This document shows, in pieces, positions 1-8,792 of a stretch of DNA of 64,000 nucleotides; positions within the stretch are counted from its first letter, which is position 1, and each line of letters starts with the position of its first letter. Source of the stretch: Fermentimonas sp. Its GTDB lineage: Bacteria > Bacteroidota > Bacteroidia > Bacteroidales > Dysgonomonadaceae. The notes beneath the pieces were generated by a model. The model saw only the letters and a program-made list of their open reading frames with translations. It made no database searches and was not told where the DNA came from. The stretch is taken from NCBI GenBank assembly GCA_015478775.1, contig JADMKP010000007.1:434001-498000 (forward strand). The letters run 5' to 3'. Made by a program: the position numbers and the translations under genes.

Positions 1-245
1 CAATCAGATTGCTTAAATCACAGCTTTACGAGATTGAACTAGAGAAAAGAAGAGCCGCACAAGCTGTAATTGAAGCAGGCAAAAAGAAAATTGAATGGGG
101 TTCACAAATTAGAAGTTATGTTTTCGACGATCGAAGAGTAAAAGATCACAGAACTAATTATCAAACCTCTGATGTTAATGGTGTAATGGATGGGGAAATA
201 GATAATTTCATTAAAGCCTATCTCATGGAGTATGGAGGAGATTAA
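1..245 (+). CDS. prfB: Peptide chain release factor 2, C-terminal end (partial)
   Basis: This is the last ~80 codons of release factor 2, which releases finished polypeptides at UGA and UAA. The frame is open from the first base of the window. It carries the RF2 C-terminal signature [13 protein letters not shown] (here [13 protein letters not shown]) followed by [11 protein letters not shown] and a [12 protein letters not shown] end, which matches the family closely. The GGQ and SPF motifs and the programmed frameshift site typical of prfB lie outside the window. The next gene overlaps its end by 14 bases, so the two are probably co-transcribed. Confidence 0.93.
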   Translation, partial: IRLLKSQLYEIELEKRRAAQAVIEAGKKKIEWGSQIRSYVFDDRRVKDHRTNYQTSDVNGVMDGEIDNFIKAYLMEYGGD

Positions 246-1320
246 CACTCATAAAAAATCAAATTATCGATTAGCCCTAATTATTTTTATTTTATTACTA
301 GGAATAATTATATTTAGTGAAATAAGATACTACCTTGGGGGATTTTTAGCTGCTATAGCCATGTATTCTCTTTTAAAAGAGCAAATGATACACTTAACAG
401 AGAAGCTTAAATGGAGTAGAGGATTAAGTGCCTCCATTATAGTTCTTGCTTCAATAATATTCATACTCATTCCTTTAACAGGAATAGGATTTCTGGTTGC
501 AGATACAATATCAGGGATAAACTTAGATCATGCAGAAATTACAAAAACAATAGATGATTTTGTAGTGTTAATTGAAAACAAGTTTAAAATAGAGGTTTTT
601 ACACCTCAAAATTTATCATTTTTACCACAAGCCGGAAGCACTATTATGCAATCTGTTGTATCAGGTTTAAGCTCAATGTTAATAAATAGTGTAATAGCAA
701 TATTCGTTTTGTACTTTATGCTATATAGCTACGGCCATTTTGAAAATGTAATTCTTGAAATTCTCCCATTTAATGAAAATAACAAAGTTATACTCCTCCA
801 AGAAACAAAGTTAATAATTCTTTCAAACACTGTAGGAATACCAGTAGTGGCATTTACACAAGGATTATTGGCGTATATAGGCTATCTATCAATGGGGGTG
901 AGTACGCCGCTTGTATTTGCAGTTCTTGTTGCATTTACCACAGTTATTCCCGTTGTAGGAACAACACTAGTGTGGGTACCCATAGGAATTTCGGCATTAC
1001 TAAGTGGAGATTTAGTTAGAGGTATTATCTTATTAACTTATGGACTTTTTATTATTGGAGGTTCTGATGCAATAATACGATTTATGCTTCAAAAAAGATT
1101 GGCAAACATACATCCACTAATTACATTTTTTGGAGTATTGATAGGACTTGCAATTTTTGGTTTTTGGGGCATTATCTTCGGTCCTCTTCTGCTTTCAATG
1201 TTTATATTGTTATTAAACATGTACCGTCATGATTACATTAAAGGCTCGGCTGCGGAACCTAATGTAATAACTACCCAAAATACTCAAACTAATGTTTTGA
1301 TGCGGATGAAAAAGAAATAA
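232..1320 (+). CDS. AI-2E family transporter (PerM/TqsA-like membrane protein)
   Basis: A 362-residue inner-membrane protein of the AI-2E exporter-like family (formerly UPF0118/DUF20). It shows two closely spaced hydrophobic helices at residues ~13-48, a third at ~60-85, and a block of helices from ~145 to the end. The stretch with [16 protein letters not shown] and the later [16 protein letters not shown] are typical of the family's C-terminal half. The family includes proteins linked to autoinducer-2 or ion export, but most members have no proven substrate, and none can be given here. The start ATG lies inside the prfB end. A lysine-rich tail closes the protein. Confidence 0.85.
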   Translation: MEEINTHKKSNYRLALIIFILLLGIIIFSEIRYYLGGFLAAIAMYSLLKEQMIHLTEKLKWSRGLSASIIVLASIIFILIPLTGIGFLVADTISGINLDHAEITKTIDDFVVLIENKFKIEVFTPQNLSFLPQAGSTIMQSVVSGLSSMLINSVIAIFVLYFMLYSYGHFENVILEILPFNENNKVILLQETKLIILSNTVGIPVVAFTQGLLAYIGYLSMGVSTPLVFAVLVAFTTVIPVVGTTLVWVPIGISALLSGDLVRGIILLTYGLFIIGGSDAIIRFMLQKRLANIHPLITFFGVLIGLAIFGFWGIIFGPLLLSMFILLLNMYRHDYIKGSAAEPNVITTQNTQTNVLMRMKKK

Positions 1321-1332
1321 GCCTCCAATTAA

Positions 1333-2100
1333 TTAAATTTCTTTAATGGGATTAATAGATAGTCCAAAAAGGGCAAAATCATATTTAACAGGATCGTCTC
1401 TATCTAACTTCCTTAAGTTATCTGTGAGTTGCACAGCAGTTTTCCAGTCGGTTTGTTTTCTAGTAATTAATCCAAGCTTCCTTGCTGTTCTATCCACATG
1501 AACATCTATAGGGCAAATAAGCTCACTTTTTGGAATTCTCTTCCATAAACCAAAGTCAACACCATTATCATCACTTCTTACCATCCATCTTAAAAACATA
1601 TTTAAACGTTTACATGCCGAATTTCTTGCAGGTGTAGCTATATGCTTACGAGTACGAGCAGGAGCGTTTGGATGATTGAAAAAATTATATTCAAAATTGA
1701 TAAGTGACTCTTCAATTGAGTTGAAATTGCCATTTTGTAAAAATGCATCTTCTAGTGTATCGTATTCATTATACATGCGTCTTAAATAATCTACAAAATA
1801 AAGCAAATCAGTATCATTAAAAGTTCTATGTTTAAATCCTATCATAGCTTTAAGATCTTCATCACTATGATTTTTAATAAATCTATAGGGCTCATTTTCA
1901 AATCTTATTATAAGGTCATGACATTTATTTATAATTGTCTTTCTCTGACCCCAGGCAAGAATTGATGCAAAAAAACCCATAATCTCCCTATCCTGTTTTA
2001 GTGTAAATTGGTGAGGTATAGTTATTGGATCGTTTTCAATGAATGTAGGGTTATTATAATATGCAGCTTTTTCGTCAAGTAGATTTTTCAATTTAATCAT
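1333..2100 (-). CDS. DUF2400 / TIGR02757 family protein
   Basis: A 255-residue protein of the TIGR02757 (DUF2400) family, conserved in Bacteroidetes and of unknown function. Recognisable family blocks are ENDPITIPHQFTLKQD near the N-terminus, FFASILAWGQRKTI, and RNSACKRLNMFLRWMVR near residue 190, followed by CPIDVHVDRTARKLGL. The last block resembles the helix-hairpin-helix region of DNA glycosylases, which would hint at nucleic-acid binding; that is inference. I chose the ATG at 2100 because homologues begin with a short lead before the 'LLDEKAAYYNNP' block; a longer frame reaches back to 2133. It is convergent with the AI-2E gene, 12 bases away. Confidence 0.82.
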   Translation of the reverse strand: MIKLKNLLDEKAAYYNNPTFIENDPITIPHQFTLKQDREIMGFFASILAWGQRKTIINKCHDLIIRFENEPYRFIKNHSDEDLKAMIGFKHRTFNDTDLLYFVDYLRRMYNEYDTLEDAFLQNGNFNSIEESLINFEYNFFNHPNAPARTRKHIATPARNSACKRLNMFLRWMVRSDDNGVDFGLWKRIPKSELICPIDVHVDRTARKLGLITRKQTDWKTAVQLTDNLRKLDRDDPVKYDFALFGLSINPIKEI

Positions 2101-2150
2101 AACAATATCATTTATACTTGACAAAATTACCACTATTTCTTAAAAAACCT

Positions 2151-2158
2151 TACATTTG
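2151..2158 (+). promoter_or_regulatory. Candidate -7 promoter element for the secreted protease gene
   Basis: TACATTTG matches the Bacteroidetes -7 consensus TAnnTTTG exactly and lies 30 bases before the start codon. No clear -33 TTTG is present at the usual spacing. Confidence 0.5.
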
Positions 2159-2188
2159 CAGAAACATAAATACTAATCCTTTCTGTTG

Positions 2189-4426
2189 ATGAAACGAGAA
2201 CTTTGCCTTTTATTAATTATTTATATGCTTTCTCTATCCATAAAGGGCCAGATTAGCTATGGTGGTAAACCCCTCTCTCTGTCAGCAGATGCAAGTACAC
2301 GGCTTCAAAATGCCGCTCTCGAACTATTTGTTGATATGCCTAAGTTTGACGATCAAGCTGCGTTATGGAGATCTCAACAAGATAAATCGGATTTCAAAAG
2401 TCTTGAATTTGCTCATAAATTTGATGTTAACCTTCGTCCCGACAATTCGGGCATAACATTCAATTATGGCAACACAAAAGTTTGGCGAGTTGGCATAAGA
2501 TCTCGAGGTGCCTATTCTTTAAATATACTATTTTCTAAATACAGGCTTTCAAAGGGAGCACAAGTATTTGTTTACAACTCAGATCAAACTGAAATTCTAG
2601 GTTCTTATACATCTGAAAACAATAGCAATCTCAATCTGCTTCCGATACAACCCATTGGAGGGGATGAGATTATTATTGAGTATCATTTACCATTAGATAT
2701 AGTTGATACCGGAGAGCTAGAGATTGGAGAAGTTAATCACGATTTCGTCGGTATTTTTAGGGCTACTGAACCGCGCGACCCTATACAATCTTGTCATCCT
2801 AATTTAATTTGCTATCCCGAAGATATAGAAGTGGGAAGTGGAGTTGTTGCTTTAATAATAAACGGAACCACATACTGTACAGGATCATTGGTAAATAATA
2901 GTTCTGAAGACGGCACCCCATATCTACTTACAGCAACGCACTGTTTAAATAATGATTATGATAACAGATTCCTAAATAATAGAAGTTATAATGTGGTAGC
3001 TGGTAATATCGTAGCATTTTTCAACTACGATTCTCCTGTTTGTTCTCCCGATATCAGAGGTCCATTGCAAATGACACTGGCATCAGCAGATTCGGTTCTG
3101 ATAAGTGAGAGGCACGACATTTCACTACTTAAATTTAAACAGACTCCTCCTAAAGAATATCACCCATTCTATTTGGGCTGGAATTCAAACTCAGCACTTG
3201 CTTCTCCATTTCATGGGATACATCATCCAAATGGAGGTATAAAAAAAGTTGCTATCGAAGAAGATAATTTGGGAATAGGCTCATTCGATAACCCTAAATA
3301 CAATATGGAACCAGCCTCATTTTGGGTAGTAAGAGACTGGGAAATAGCAGCAACAGAAGGTGGATCTTCTGGTTCACCACTTCTTGACAGAGAAAAACGC
3401 ATAGTAGGCAGTTTAACGGGAGGTGAATCATTTTGCTCCTCCCCTCGAGGTCCTGATATTTATGCATCATTAAATAAATTTTGGAATGTAAAAGGCTCTC
3501 TAGAAAACCCTAATCCTATAAAATATTATTTAGATCCTGAAGATACAGGTATACTTCAGCTAAGTGGATTTAACCCATATTCAGGAGAATTATTCACAAA
3601 AAGTCATAACTATAAAATAGAGGAAAAACCCGGCGAGACATATTTCAACTCAGTGCCTATGTTTGCAACAAATAATACTTATGGATATACCGAGTATGCA
3701 GAAGAGTTTCATAGTAACGAAAATGTGCAGGTTTATGGAGCGTTTATTTCATCACCGGCAATTAATAATATTAATGGAATGCAAATACAGTTAAGGGTAT
3801 ACTCAGGTGAAAAAGGGCCTGAAAGTTTAATATACGAATTGCCTTACAAATATAGTTATAAATATTACAGTGGATTAGGTTTTAGCTACGGTAATCGAGA
3901 TATGAGGCATAATATAGAGAATTACATCGAATTCGATAATCCCATTACACTATCTGGAACATTTTACATTTCATATTCTGAAAGGAATGGAGTGCCTCAC
4001 GGTTTTTCTTCTTTAAATACTGATCCTCGTAAACTAGGATCGGGCATTGAATCAACAGCATGGATGAGGGGGCCACAAGGTTGGGTTAGATCTTCTGAGA
4101 ACATCGAGAACCCAATAAATACATCTCTTTTTATTGCAGCTTATGGTATTGGGGATGCTACAGTAAAAGATGATCTAGGTACTAAAAAAACAACTATATC
4201 TGTCTATTATTCAAATGAAGTCAAAAGGGTATTTATTGAATCTGAAGATGAACTTCTTGAATGGGAATTATATTATGTTTCGGGACAAAAACTACATCAA
4301 GAAAGAGCAGACAAAAGTATAAATAGAGCTTCCATTTCAGCTGCTCATATGCCAAAAGGTGTTTATATTGTTAAAGTGAAAACAGCAAACGGAACAATTA
4401 GCCGAAACAAAGTTCTTCTCTATTAA
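2189..4426 (+). CDS. Secreted trypsin-like serine protease (lysyl endopeptidase-like) with T9SS sorting domain
   Basis: A 745-residue exported protease. Residues ~1-20 form a signal peptide. A ~190-residue pro/N-terminal region precedes an S1-type serine protease domain with the triad in LLTATHC (His ~251), RHDISLL (Asp ~310) and GGSSGSPLL (Ser ~394), resembling lysyl endopeptidase/Achromobacter protease I. Cysteines near residues 202, 208 and 230 fit the disulfides of that group. The last ~85 residues (LYYVSGQKLHQE ... MPKGVYIVKVKTANG) look like a type IX secretion 'Por' C-terminal sorting domain, implying outer-membrane export and surface attachment or release. The ATG at 2189 is preferred over an in-frame TTG three bases earlier. 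It stands alone with its own promoter. Cleavage specificity is not certain. Confidence 0.87.
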   Translation: MKRELCLLLIIYMLSLSIKGQISYGGKPLSLSADASTRLQNAALELFVDMPKFDDQAALWRSQQDKSDFKSLEFAHKFDVNLRPDNSGITFNYGNTKVWRVGIRSRGAYSLNILFSKYRLSKGAQVFVYNSDQTEILGSYTSENNSNLNLLPIQPIGGDEIIIEYHLPLDIVDTGELEIGEVNHDFVGIFRATEPRDPIQSCHPNLICYPEDIEVGSGVVALIINGTTYCTGSLVNNSSEDGTPYLLTATHCLNNDYDNRFLNNRSYNVVAGNIVAFFNYDSPVCSPDIRGPLQMTLASADSVLISERHDISLLKFKQTPPKEYHPFYLGWNSNSALASPFHGIHHPNGGIKKVAIEEDNLGIGSFDNPKYNMEPASFWVVRDWEIAATEGGSSGSPLLDREKRIVGSLTGGESFCSSPRGPDIYASLNKFWNVKGSLENPNPIKYYLDPEDTGILQLSGFNPYSGELFTKSHNYKIEEKPGETYFNSVPMFATNNTYGYTEYAEEFHSNENVQVYGAFISSPAINNINGMQIQLRVYSGEKGPESLIYELPYKYSYKYYSGLGFSYGNRDMRHNIENYIEFDNPITLSGTFYISYSERNGVPHGFSSLNTDPRKLGSGIESTAWMRGPQGWVRSSENIENPINTSLFIAAYGIGDATVKDDLGTKKTTISVYYSNEVKRVFIESEDELLEWELYYVSGQKLHQERADKSINRASISAAHMPKGVYIVKVKTANGTISRNKVLLY

Positions 4427-4435
4427 CTTAACCAA

Positions 4436-6145
4436 TTATAATTCTTCTGTATTGTTATCTTTAATCGAATCTATTCTTGATTCTGCCGATTTACTCATTT
4501 GCTCTTTAATATATTCGGAAATAATATTGCTGCCTTTCTCAGAGCTAACTGGAGATATATCTTCATCACTTTCTTTATTGTCAACAATCGGCTCATGCAC
4601 TACTTCTTGCTTAACTATAAGTTGATCTCCGATATTAATTCGTGTAGATTTTAATCCATTCCATGAACGCAATTGCGTTAAATTAATACTATTCTTTTGA
4701 GCTATATCACCTAAAGTATCACCTTTTTTCACCCTATAATACGTATTTACAGTTCTATTGCTACCTCCACTTTTTGCTTGTGCTAATGAGACATCATCAG
4801 CTACTTTTTGCAACGGAACTGCTTTTTTGCCTACAATCAATTTTTTACCTACACTTAATCTGTCTGAATTTAAATTATTCCATGATTTTATAAGAGAAAT
4901 AGTTGTACCGTTTCTTCTGGCAATAGATGAAAGATTATCCCCTCTCCTTACACTATAGTATATATCTGTGGTATTCCCATCGTTAAGAGAATTTGTTCCA
5001 TCCATATATCCATGAGTATATGTACGATGAGTAAAATAACTCTTTCTATTATAATTTATAATCGAGTCATTTCTATCTATATAAGCAAACATTTTGTCAC
5101 TAGGAAGTACAAGTGAATACGACTTAATATTTCCGGGGATTCTATCACTCTTAAATTGTGGATTTAACCTTTTAATCTCACTTAAGGGAATATTTAGAAC
5201 ACCAGATATCTGTTCAAGATGAATCTGCTCACTCACATTAATTGTATCAAGGGTTAGTGAGCTTCCAGAATTATGAGCAGGACAAATATTATGGTCTGCA
5301 AAATGATTCATTATATAATTAGCAGCTATAAATGCAGGCACATATCCACGTGTTTCCTTGGGTAATCGGTAATAAATCTCCCAGTAATCGCGTTTACCCC
5401 CACTTCGTGCAATTGCCTTATTAACATTCCCGGGGCCACAATTATATGCTGCAATAACTAAGTTCCAATCGCCATAAATTGTATATAGATCTTTAAGATA
5501 TCTTACTGCTGCTTCGGTAGATTTATATGGATCACGACGTTCATCTACCAAACTATTTACTTCCAATCCATAGCTCTTACCGGTTTTCAGCATAAATTGC
5601 CACAAACCTGTGGCACCTACACGCGAAACTGCAATTGGATTTAAAGCTGATTCTATAACTGGCAAATATTTTAATTCAAGGGGTAGCCCATGTCTATCCA
5701 GAGCTTCTTCAAACATTGGAAAATAATATTCTCCTAATGCTAACATATAACTTACCTGTTCTCTTCTACGTGTAGAGTACATCTCAATATAAGTTTTCAC
5801 AACTTGATTATATGAAAGTTCCATCACTGATGGTATACTATATAACTTATTAGCATAAACAGTATCGTGGTAAGTTATATTTTGGCCTCTCATACACTCT
5901 AAATTTACTGCCGATAGTTCTAACTGCCAAGCCCCTAGTAAATCAGATAACTTCTCGCTCATACTTTCAGGATAAACAATCGCGTCATCGCTTATGATAT
6001 CCTTTATTACTGCTTTAGTTTTGACGTTCCCTCTTTGGTTTGTTGAATCTGAAATTAATGCTTTATGAAATACTAAATGAGTATTTGCGATAGAAGCAAA
6101 ACACACAAAAAGGAAAATCGTTGTAAATAATATATTTCTAATCAT
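4436..6145 (-). CDS. mltD: Membrane-bound lytic murein transglycosylase D-like protein with two LysM domains
   Basis: A 569-residue cell-wall enzyme that cleaves the glycan strands of peptidoglycan. A signal peptide (~residues 1-21) is followed by an SLT family 1 domain: the catalytic glutamate is Glu ~165 in LPVIESALNP, then GATGLWQFM and AAYNCGPGNV. Two LysM repeats follow, YYSVRRGDNLSSIARR (~residue 395) and YYRVKKGDTLGDIAQK (~residue 470), which bind N-acetylglucosamine chains. The tail is acidic and low in complexity. I prefer the ATG at 6145, just after the stop of the upstream gene; a longer frame starts at 6190 but would overlap that gene. It is the last gene of the parA-parB-DUF5683 unit. 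Confidence 0.9.
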   Translation of the reverse strand: MIRNILFTTIFLFVCFASIANTHLVFHKALISDSTNQRGNVKTKAVIKDIISDDAIVYPESMSEKLSDLLGAWQLELSAVNLECMRGQNITYHDTVYANKLYSIPSVMELSYNQVVKTYIEMYSTRRREQVSYMLALGEYYFPMFEEALDRHGLPLELKYLPVIESALNPIAVSRVGATGLWQFMLKTGKSYGLEVNSLVDERRDPYKSTEAAVRYLKDLYTIYGDWNLVIAAYNCGPGNVNKAIARSGGKRDYWEIYYRLPKETRGYVPAFIAANYIMNHFADHNICPAHNSGSSLTLDTINVSEQIHLEQISGVLNIPLSEIKRLNPQFKSDRIPGNIKSYSLVLPSDKMFAYIDRNDSIINYNRKSYFTHRTYTHGYMDGTNSLNDGNTTDIYYSVRRGDNLSSIARRNGTTISLIKSWNNLNSDRLSVGKKLIVGKKAVPLQKVADDVSLAQAKSGGSNRTVNTYYRVKKGDTLGDIAQKNSINLTQLRSWNGLKSTRINIGDQLIVKQEVVHEPIVDNKESDEDISPVSSEKGSNIISEYIKEQMSKSAESRIDSIKDNNTEEL

Positions 6146-6161
6146 AAGATTATAACTAATT

Positions 6162-6893
6162 CTAGAAACTAACGGTCCATCGTAATCCATACGAATTCCC
6201 TATATAATTTGTTTTATCCTCTCTTAAGAGAGTAGGTTCAATTCTCATAGAAAGATCGGGGCTCATATCAAAATCATATAGTTGTGAATCTACATAAGCA
6301 TCAACAATTGCAAGCAAATAAAGAGCAACTGTTCCAATTACACTTAAATCTCTGTAATATCTATAATAATCTTTTCTCTGCTTTAACACATCAGCGAACC
6401 ATTGTGTATCAACCGATTCCCAATCCATGCCATATGGCAACATTTTATGCCATCTATTAGTATCTGGATTACTATCCATAATATCTTGGTACCCTCCAAG
6501 ATAGTCTCTATAATAACCATTGTTCCAGGTTATTGCATAAGTAAACCCAACAAATCCACTATATAATATTGGTAATTTCCAATACTGCCTATTATATACC
6601 TGTCCCAAACCCGGAAAAATGGCAGAATATATTACCGCTTTTCGGGGTGAGGGCTTAAACAAATATGATGGTGCAGTGAATGAATCGGATGAAGTCAAAC
6701 TAATAATACTATCAGCTCTTTGTTCTAATGTCGAGCCGTTCCCGTTAGAAGTTTCTGTTTTTTTTATAATTACGGTATCATTTTCATTTAACCCAATAGG
6801 TTGGATTATTTGTTGAGGTTGTGTAACCTGTGCCTCAAGTAGAGAAGCAGAAAATATTATTAGACAAATAAATACTTCAATTATTCTCATCAT
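6162..6893 (-). CDS. DUF5683 domain-containing exported membrane protein
   Basis: A 243-residue protein with a signal peptide (residues ~1-21) and the DUF5683 core beginning at PSPRKAVIYSAIFPGLGQVYN, rich in aromatic residues (NRQYWKLPILYSGF, YYRYYRDLSVIG). A hydrophobic helix lies around residue 185. The family is found in Bacteroidetes, commonly next to parB and a lytic transglycosylase, as here; its function is unknown. The position between parB and mltD suggests a role at the cell envelope. Confidence 0.85.
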   Translation of the reverse strand: MMRIIEVFICLIIFSASLLEAQVTQPQQIIQPIGLNENDTVIIKKTETSNGNGSTLEQRADSIISLTSSDSFTAPSYLFKPSPRKAVIYSAIFPGLGQVYNRQYWKLPILYSGFVGFTYAITWNNGYYRDYLGGYQDIMDSNPDTNRWHKMLPYGMDWESVDTQWFADVLKQRKDYYRYYRDLSVIGTVALYLLAIVDAYVDSQLYDFDMSPDLSMRIEPTLLREDKTNYIGNSYGLRWTVSF

Positions 6894-6919
6894 AATAATG
6901 TTGCAATTTTACGATGTAA

Positions 6920-7837
6920 TTATTTATCTACCCGTTTCATTTTATCAAACATCACAATAAGACGCTCCAACTCCTCCGATGAGTCAAACGGTATAGTAAT
7001 CTTTCCCCTTCCCTTTTTATTGTAATTAAACTGAACATCTGTATTAAAATATGAAGATAGATGTTTTTTCAATTCTTCAAAATCGTCGGGTAATTTTTCT
7101 TTATGTGACTGTTTATTAGAATAAACCTTGCCTTGTTTTGAGTTTAGCAACTCATTTATAGATTTTCCTTCGCTAACTTCTTTTACAATAGTCTCCACAT
7201 TTCTTACCGATAGACCTTCTTGAAGAATAAAATTGTAAAGTGAAAGCTGTGCAACCGGGTCGTTCATAGTAACAAGTGCACGAGCATGGCCCATATCAAT
7301 CTTTTTATCCTTTACACCCATTTGAACTTCTGCAGGAAGTTTTAGAAGTCGCAAATAATTGGCCACTGTAGCTCTTTTTTTTCCAACTCTCTCACTAAGC
7401 TGTTCTTGTGTTAGAAAAAGTGTACTAATCAATTTTTGATAAGCAAGTGCTATTTCTATGGAGTTTAAGTCTTCACGTTGAATATTTTCTATCAACGCCA
7501 TCTCCATTGTCTCGTCATCATCTACAGTTTTAATATATGCCGGAATTGACTCCAACCCTGCCATCTGTGAGGCGCGAAACCTGCGCTCACCTGCAATTAT
7601 CTCATATGACTCGTCGTTAAGTTTTCGCAATGTAATGGGTTGAACCAATCCAATTGACAGAATGGAGGCCGACAATTCCTGAAGTGCCGCTTCATCAAAC
7701 GTCCTTCTTGGTTGATCTGGATTTGGCACAATTTTACTAAGTTCTACTTCATTAATTGATGAAGAGCCTTGTGCATCACTGTCATTAAATGTAATCAGTG
7801 CGTCTAATCCTCTTCCCAATGCATTCTTTTTAGCCAT
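6920..7837 (-). CDS. parB: Chromosome partitioning protein ParB
   Basis: A 305-residue ParB/Spo0J protein that binds parS sites and, with CTP, spreads to form the partition complex. It begins with the ALGRGLDALI motif, has the N-terminal CTPase domain with the arginine motif AGERRFRAS (~residue 80), then a helix-turn-helix (LTQEQLSERVGKKRATVANYLRLL) and a C-terminal dimerisation segment. It lies 30 bases downstream of parA on the same strand. I did not find a parS palindrome in the window. Confidence 0.96.
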   Translation of the reverse strand: MAKKNALGRGLDALITFNDSDAQGSSSINEVELSKIVPNPDQPRRTFDEAALQELSASILSIGLVQPITLRKLNDESYEIIAGERRFRASQMAGLESIPAYIKTVDDDETMEMALIENIQREDLNSIEIALAYQKLISTLFLTQEQLSERVGKKRATVANYLRLLKLPAEVQMGVKDKKIDMGHARALVTMNDPVAQLSLYNFILQEGLSVRNVETIVKEVSEGKSINELLNSKQGKVYSNKQSHKEKLPDDFEELKKHLSSYFNTDVQFNYNKKGRGKITIPFDSSEELERLIVMFDKMKRVDK

Positions 7838-7867
7838 AATCTTTTTGGTTCGGTGAGAATTACAAAG

Positions 7868-8632
7868 TTAGGATTTTTTTTCTAAAAGCTCCTTTGCTAG
7901 TTGAAGGTAATTTATTGCACCCCTGGATCCGGCATCATACATAAGAGCTGGTTGTGCAAAACTCTGCGACTCGCTCAAAGTAACATTTCTTTGAATTACA
8001 GTTGTGAAAACCAATTCTTTAAAGTGATGTTTTACTTCTTCATAAATCTGGTTATGAAGGCGAAGGCGTGAATCATACATAGTTAATACAAATCCCTCAA
8101 TTTCTAGTATCTTGTTTAATTTAGACTTTATAATCTTAATTGTATTAAGGAGCTTACTTAAACCCTCAAGTGCAAAATATTCGCACTGCACCGGAATCAA
8201 AACAGAGTCGGCGGCAGTTAACGCATTCACAGTTATAATACCTAAGGAGGGAGAACAATCTATTAATATATAATCATAATTTTCTTTCTGTGGTAAAAGT
8301 AAATCTCGGAGTCTTTTCTCTCTGTTATCCATCTGCACCATTTCAACTTCTGCTCCAACTAAATTGATATGTGAAGGTATAATATCAATATTTTCGAAGG
8401 GTGTACGTTTAATTGCATCCTGTGAAGTGCATTTACCAATTAAGCCTTCATAAATGGTACTACCCACACTTTTAATATCAACTCCAAGACCCGAAGAAGC
8501 ATTTGCCTGAGGGTCTGCATCAACTACAAGCACTTTTTTGTCTAAAGCTGCCAATGATGCTGCCAGATTAATAGTTGTGGTTGTTTTCCCTACACCCCCT
8601 TTTTGATTTGCCAAAGCAATAATTCTACCCAT
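7868..8632 (-). CDS. parA: Chromosome partitioning ATPase ParA (Soj)
   Basis: A 254-residue ParA/MinD-type P-loop ATPase. The deviant Walker A motif KGGVGKTTT is at residues ~10-18, VDADPQAN follows, and DYILIDCSPSLG is the Walker B region. It works with ParB in moving the replication origin. Homologues start MGKIIALANQKGG, so I chose the ATG at 8632; an in-frame ATG nine bases upstream is possible. It is the first gene of the parA-parB-DUF5683-mltD unit; no consensus promoter is evident before it. Confidence 0.95.
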   Translation of the reverse strand: MGRIIALANQKGGVGKTTTTINLAASLAALDKKVLVVDADPQANASSGLGVDIKSVGSTIYEGLIGKCTSQDAIKRTPFENIDIIPSHINLVGAEVEMVQMDNREKRLRDLLLPQKENYDYILIDCSPSLGIITVNALTAADSVLIPVQCEYFALEGLSKLLNTIKIIKSKLNKILEIEGFVLTMYDSRLRLHNQIYEEVKHHFKELVFTTVIQRNVTLSESQSFAQPALMYDAGSRGAINYLQLAKELLEKKS

Positions 8633-8792
8633 ACTATTCATTTCAGTCTCATAGCTTTCGGTTTATAATAGCATTCATAAAAATCTGCTAGACTGAGTGG
8701 CAAAATAAGCAATAAATCAGATATTTTTGTGTTAATAATCTAAAACGTTCTGATTTTTGTTGATAAATAAGCTCCAGCTACAAGTCTTTTCA

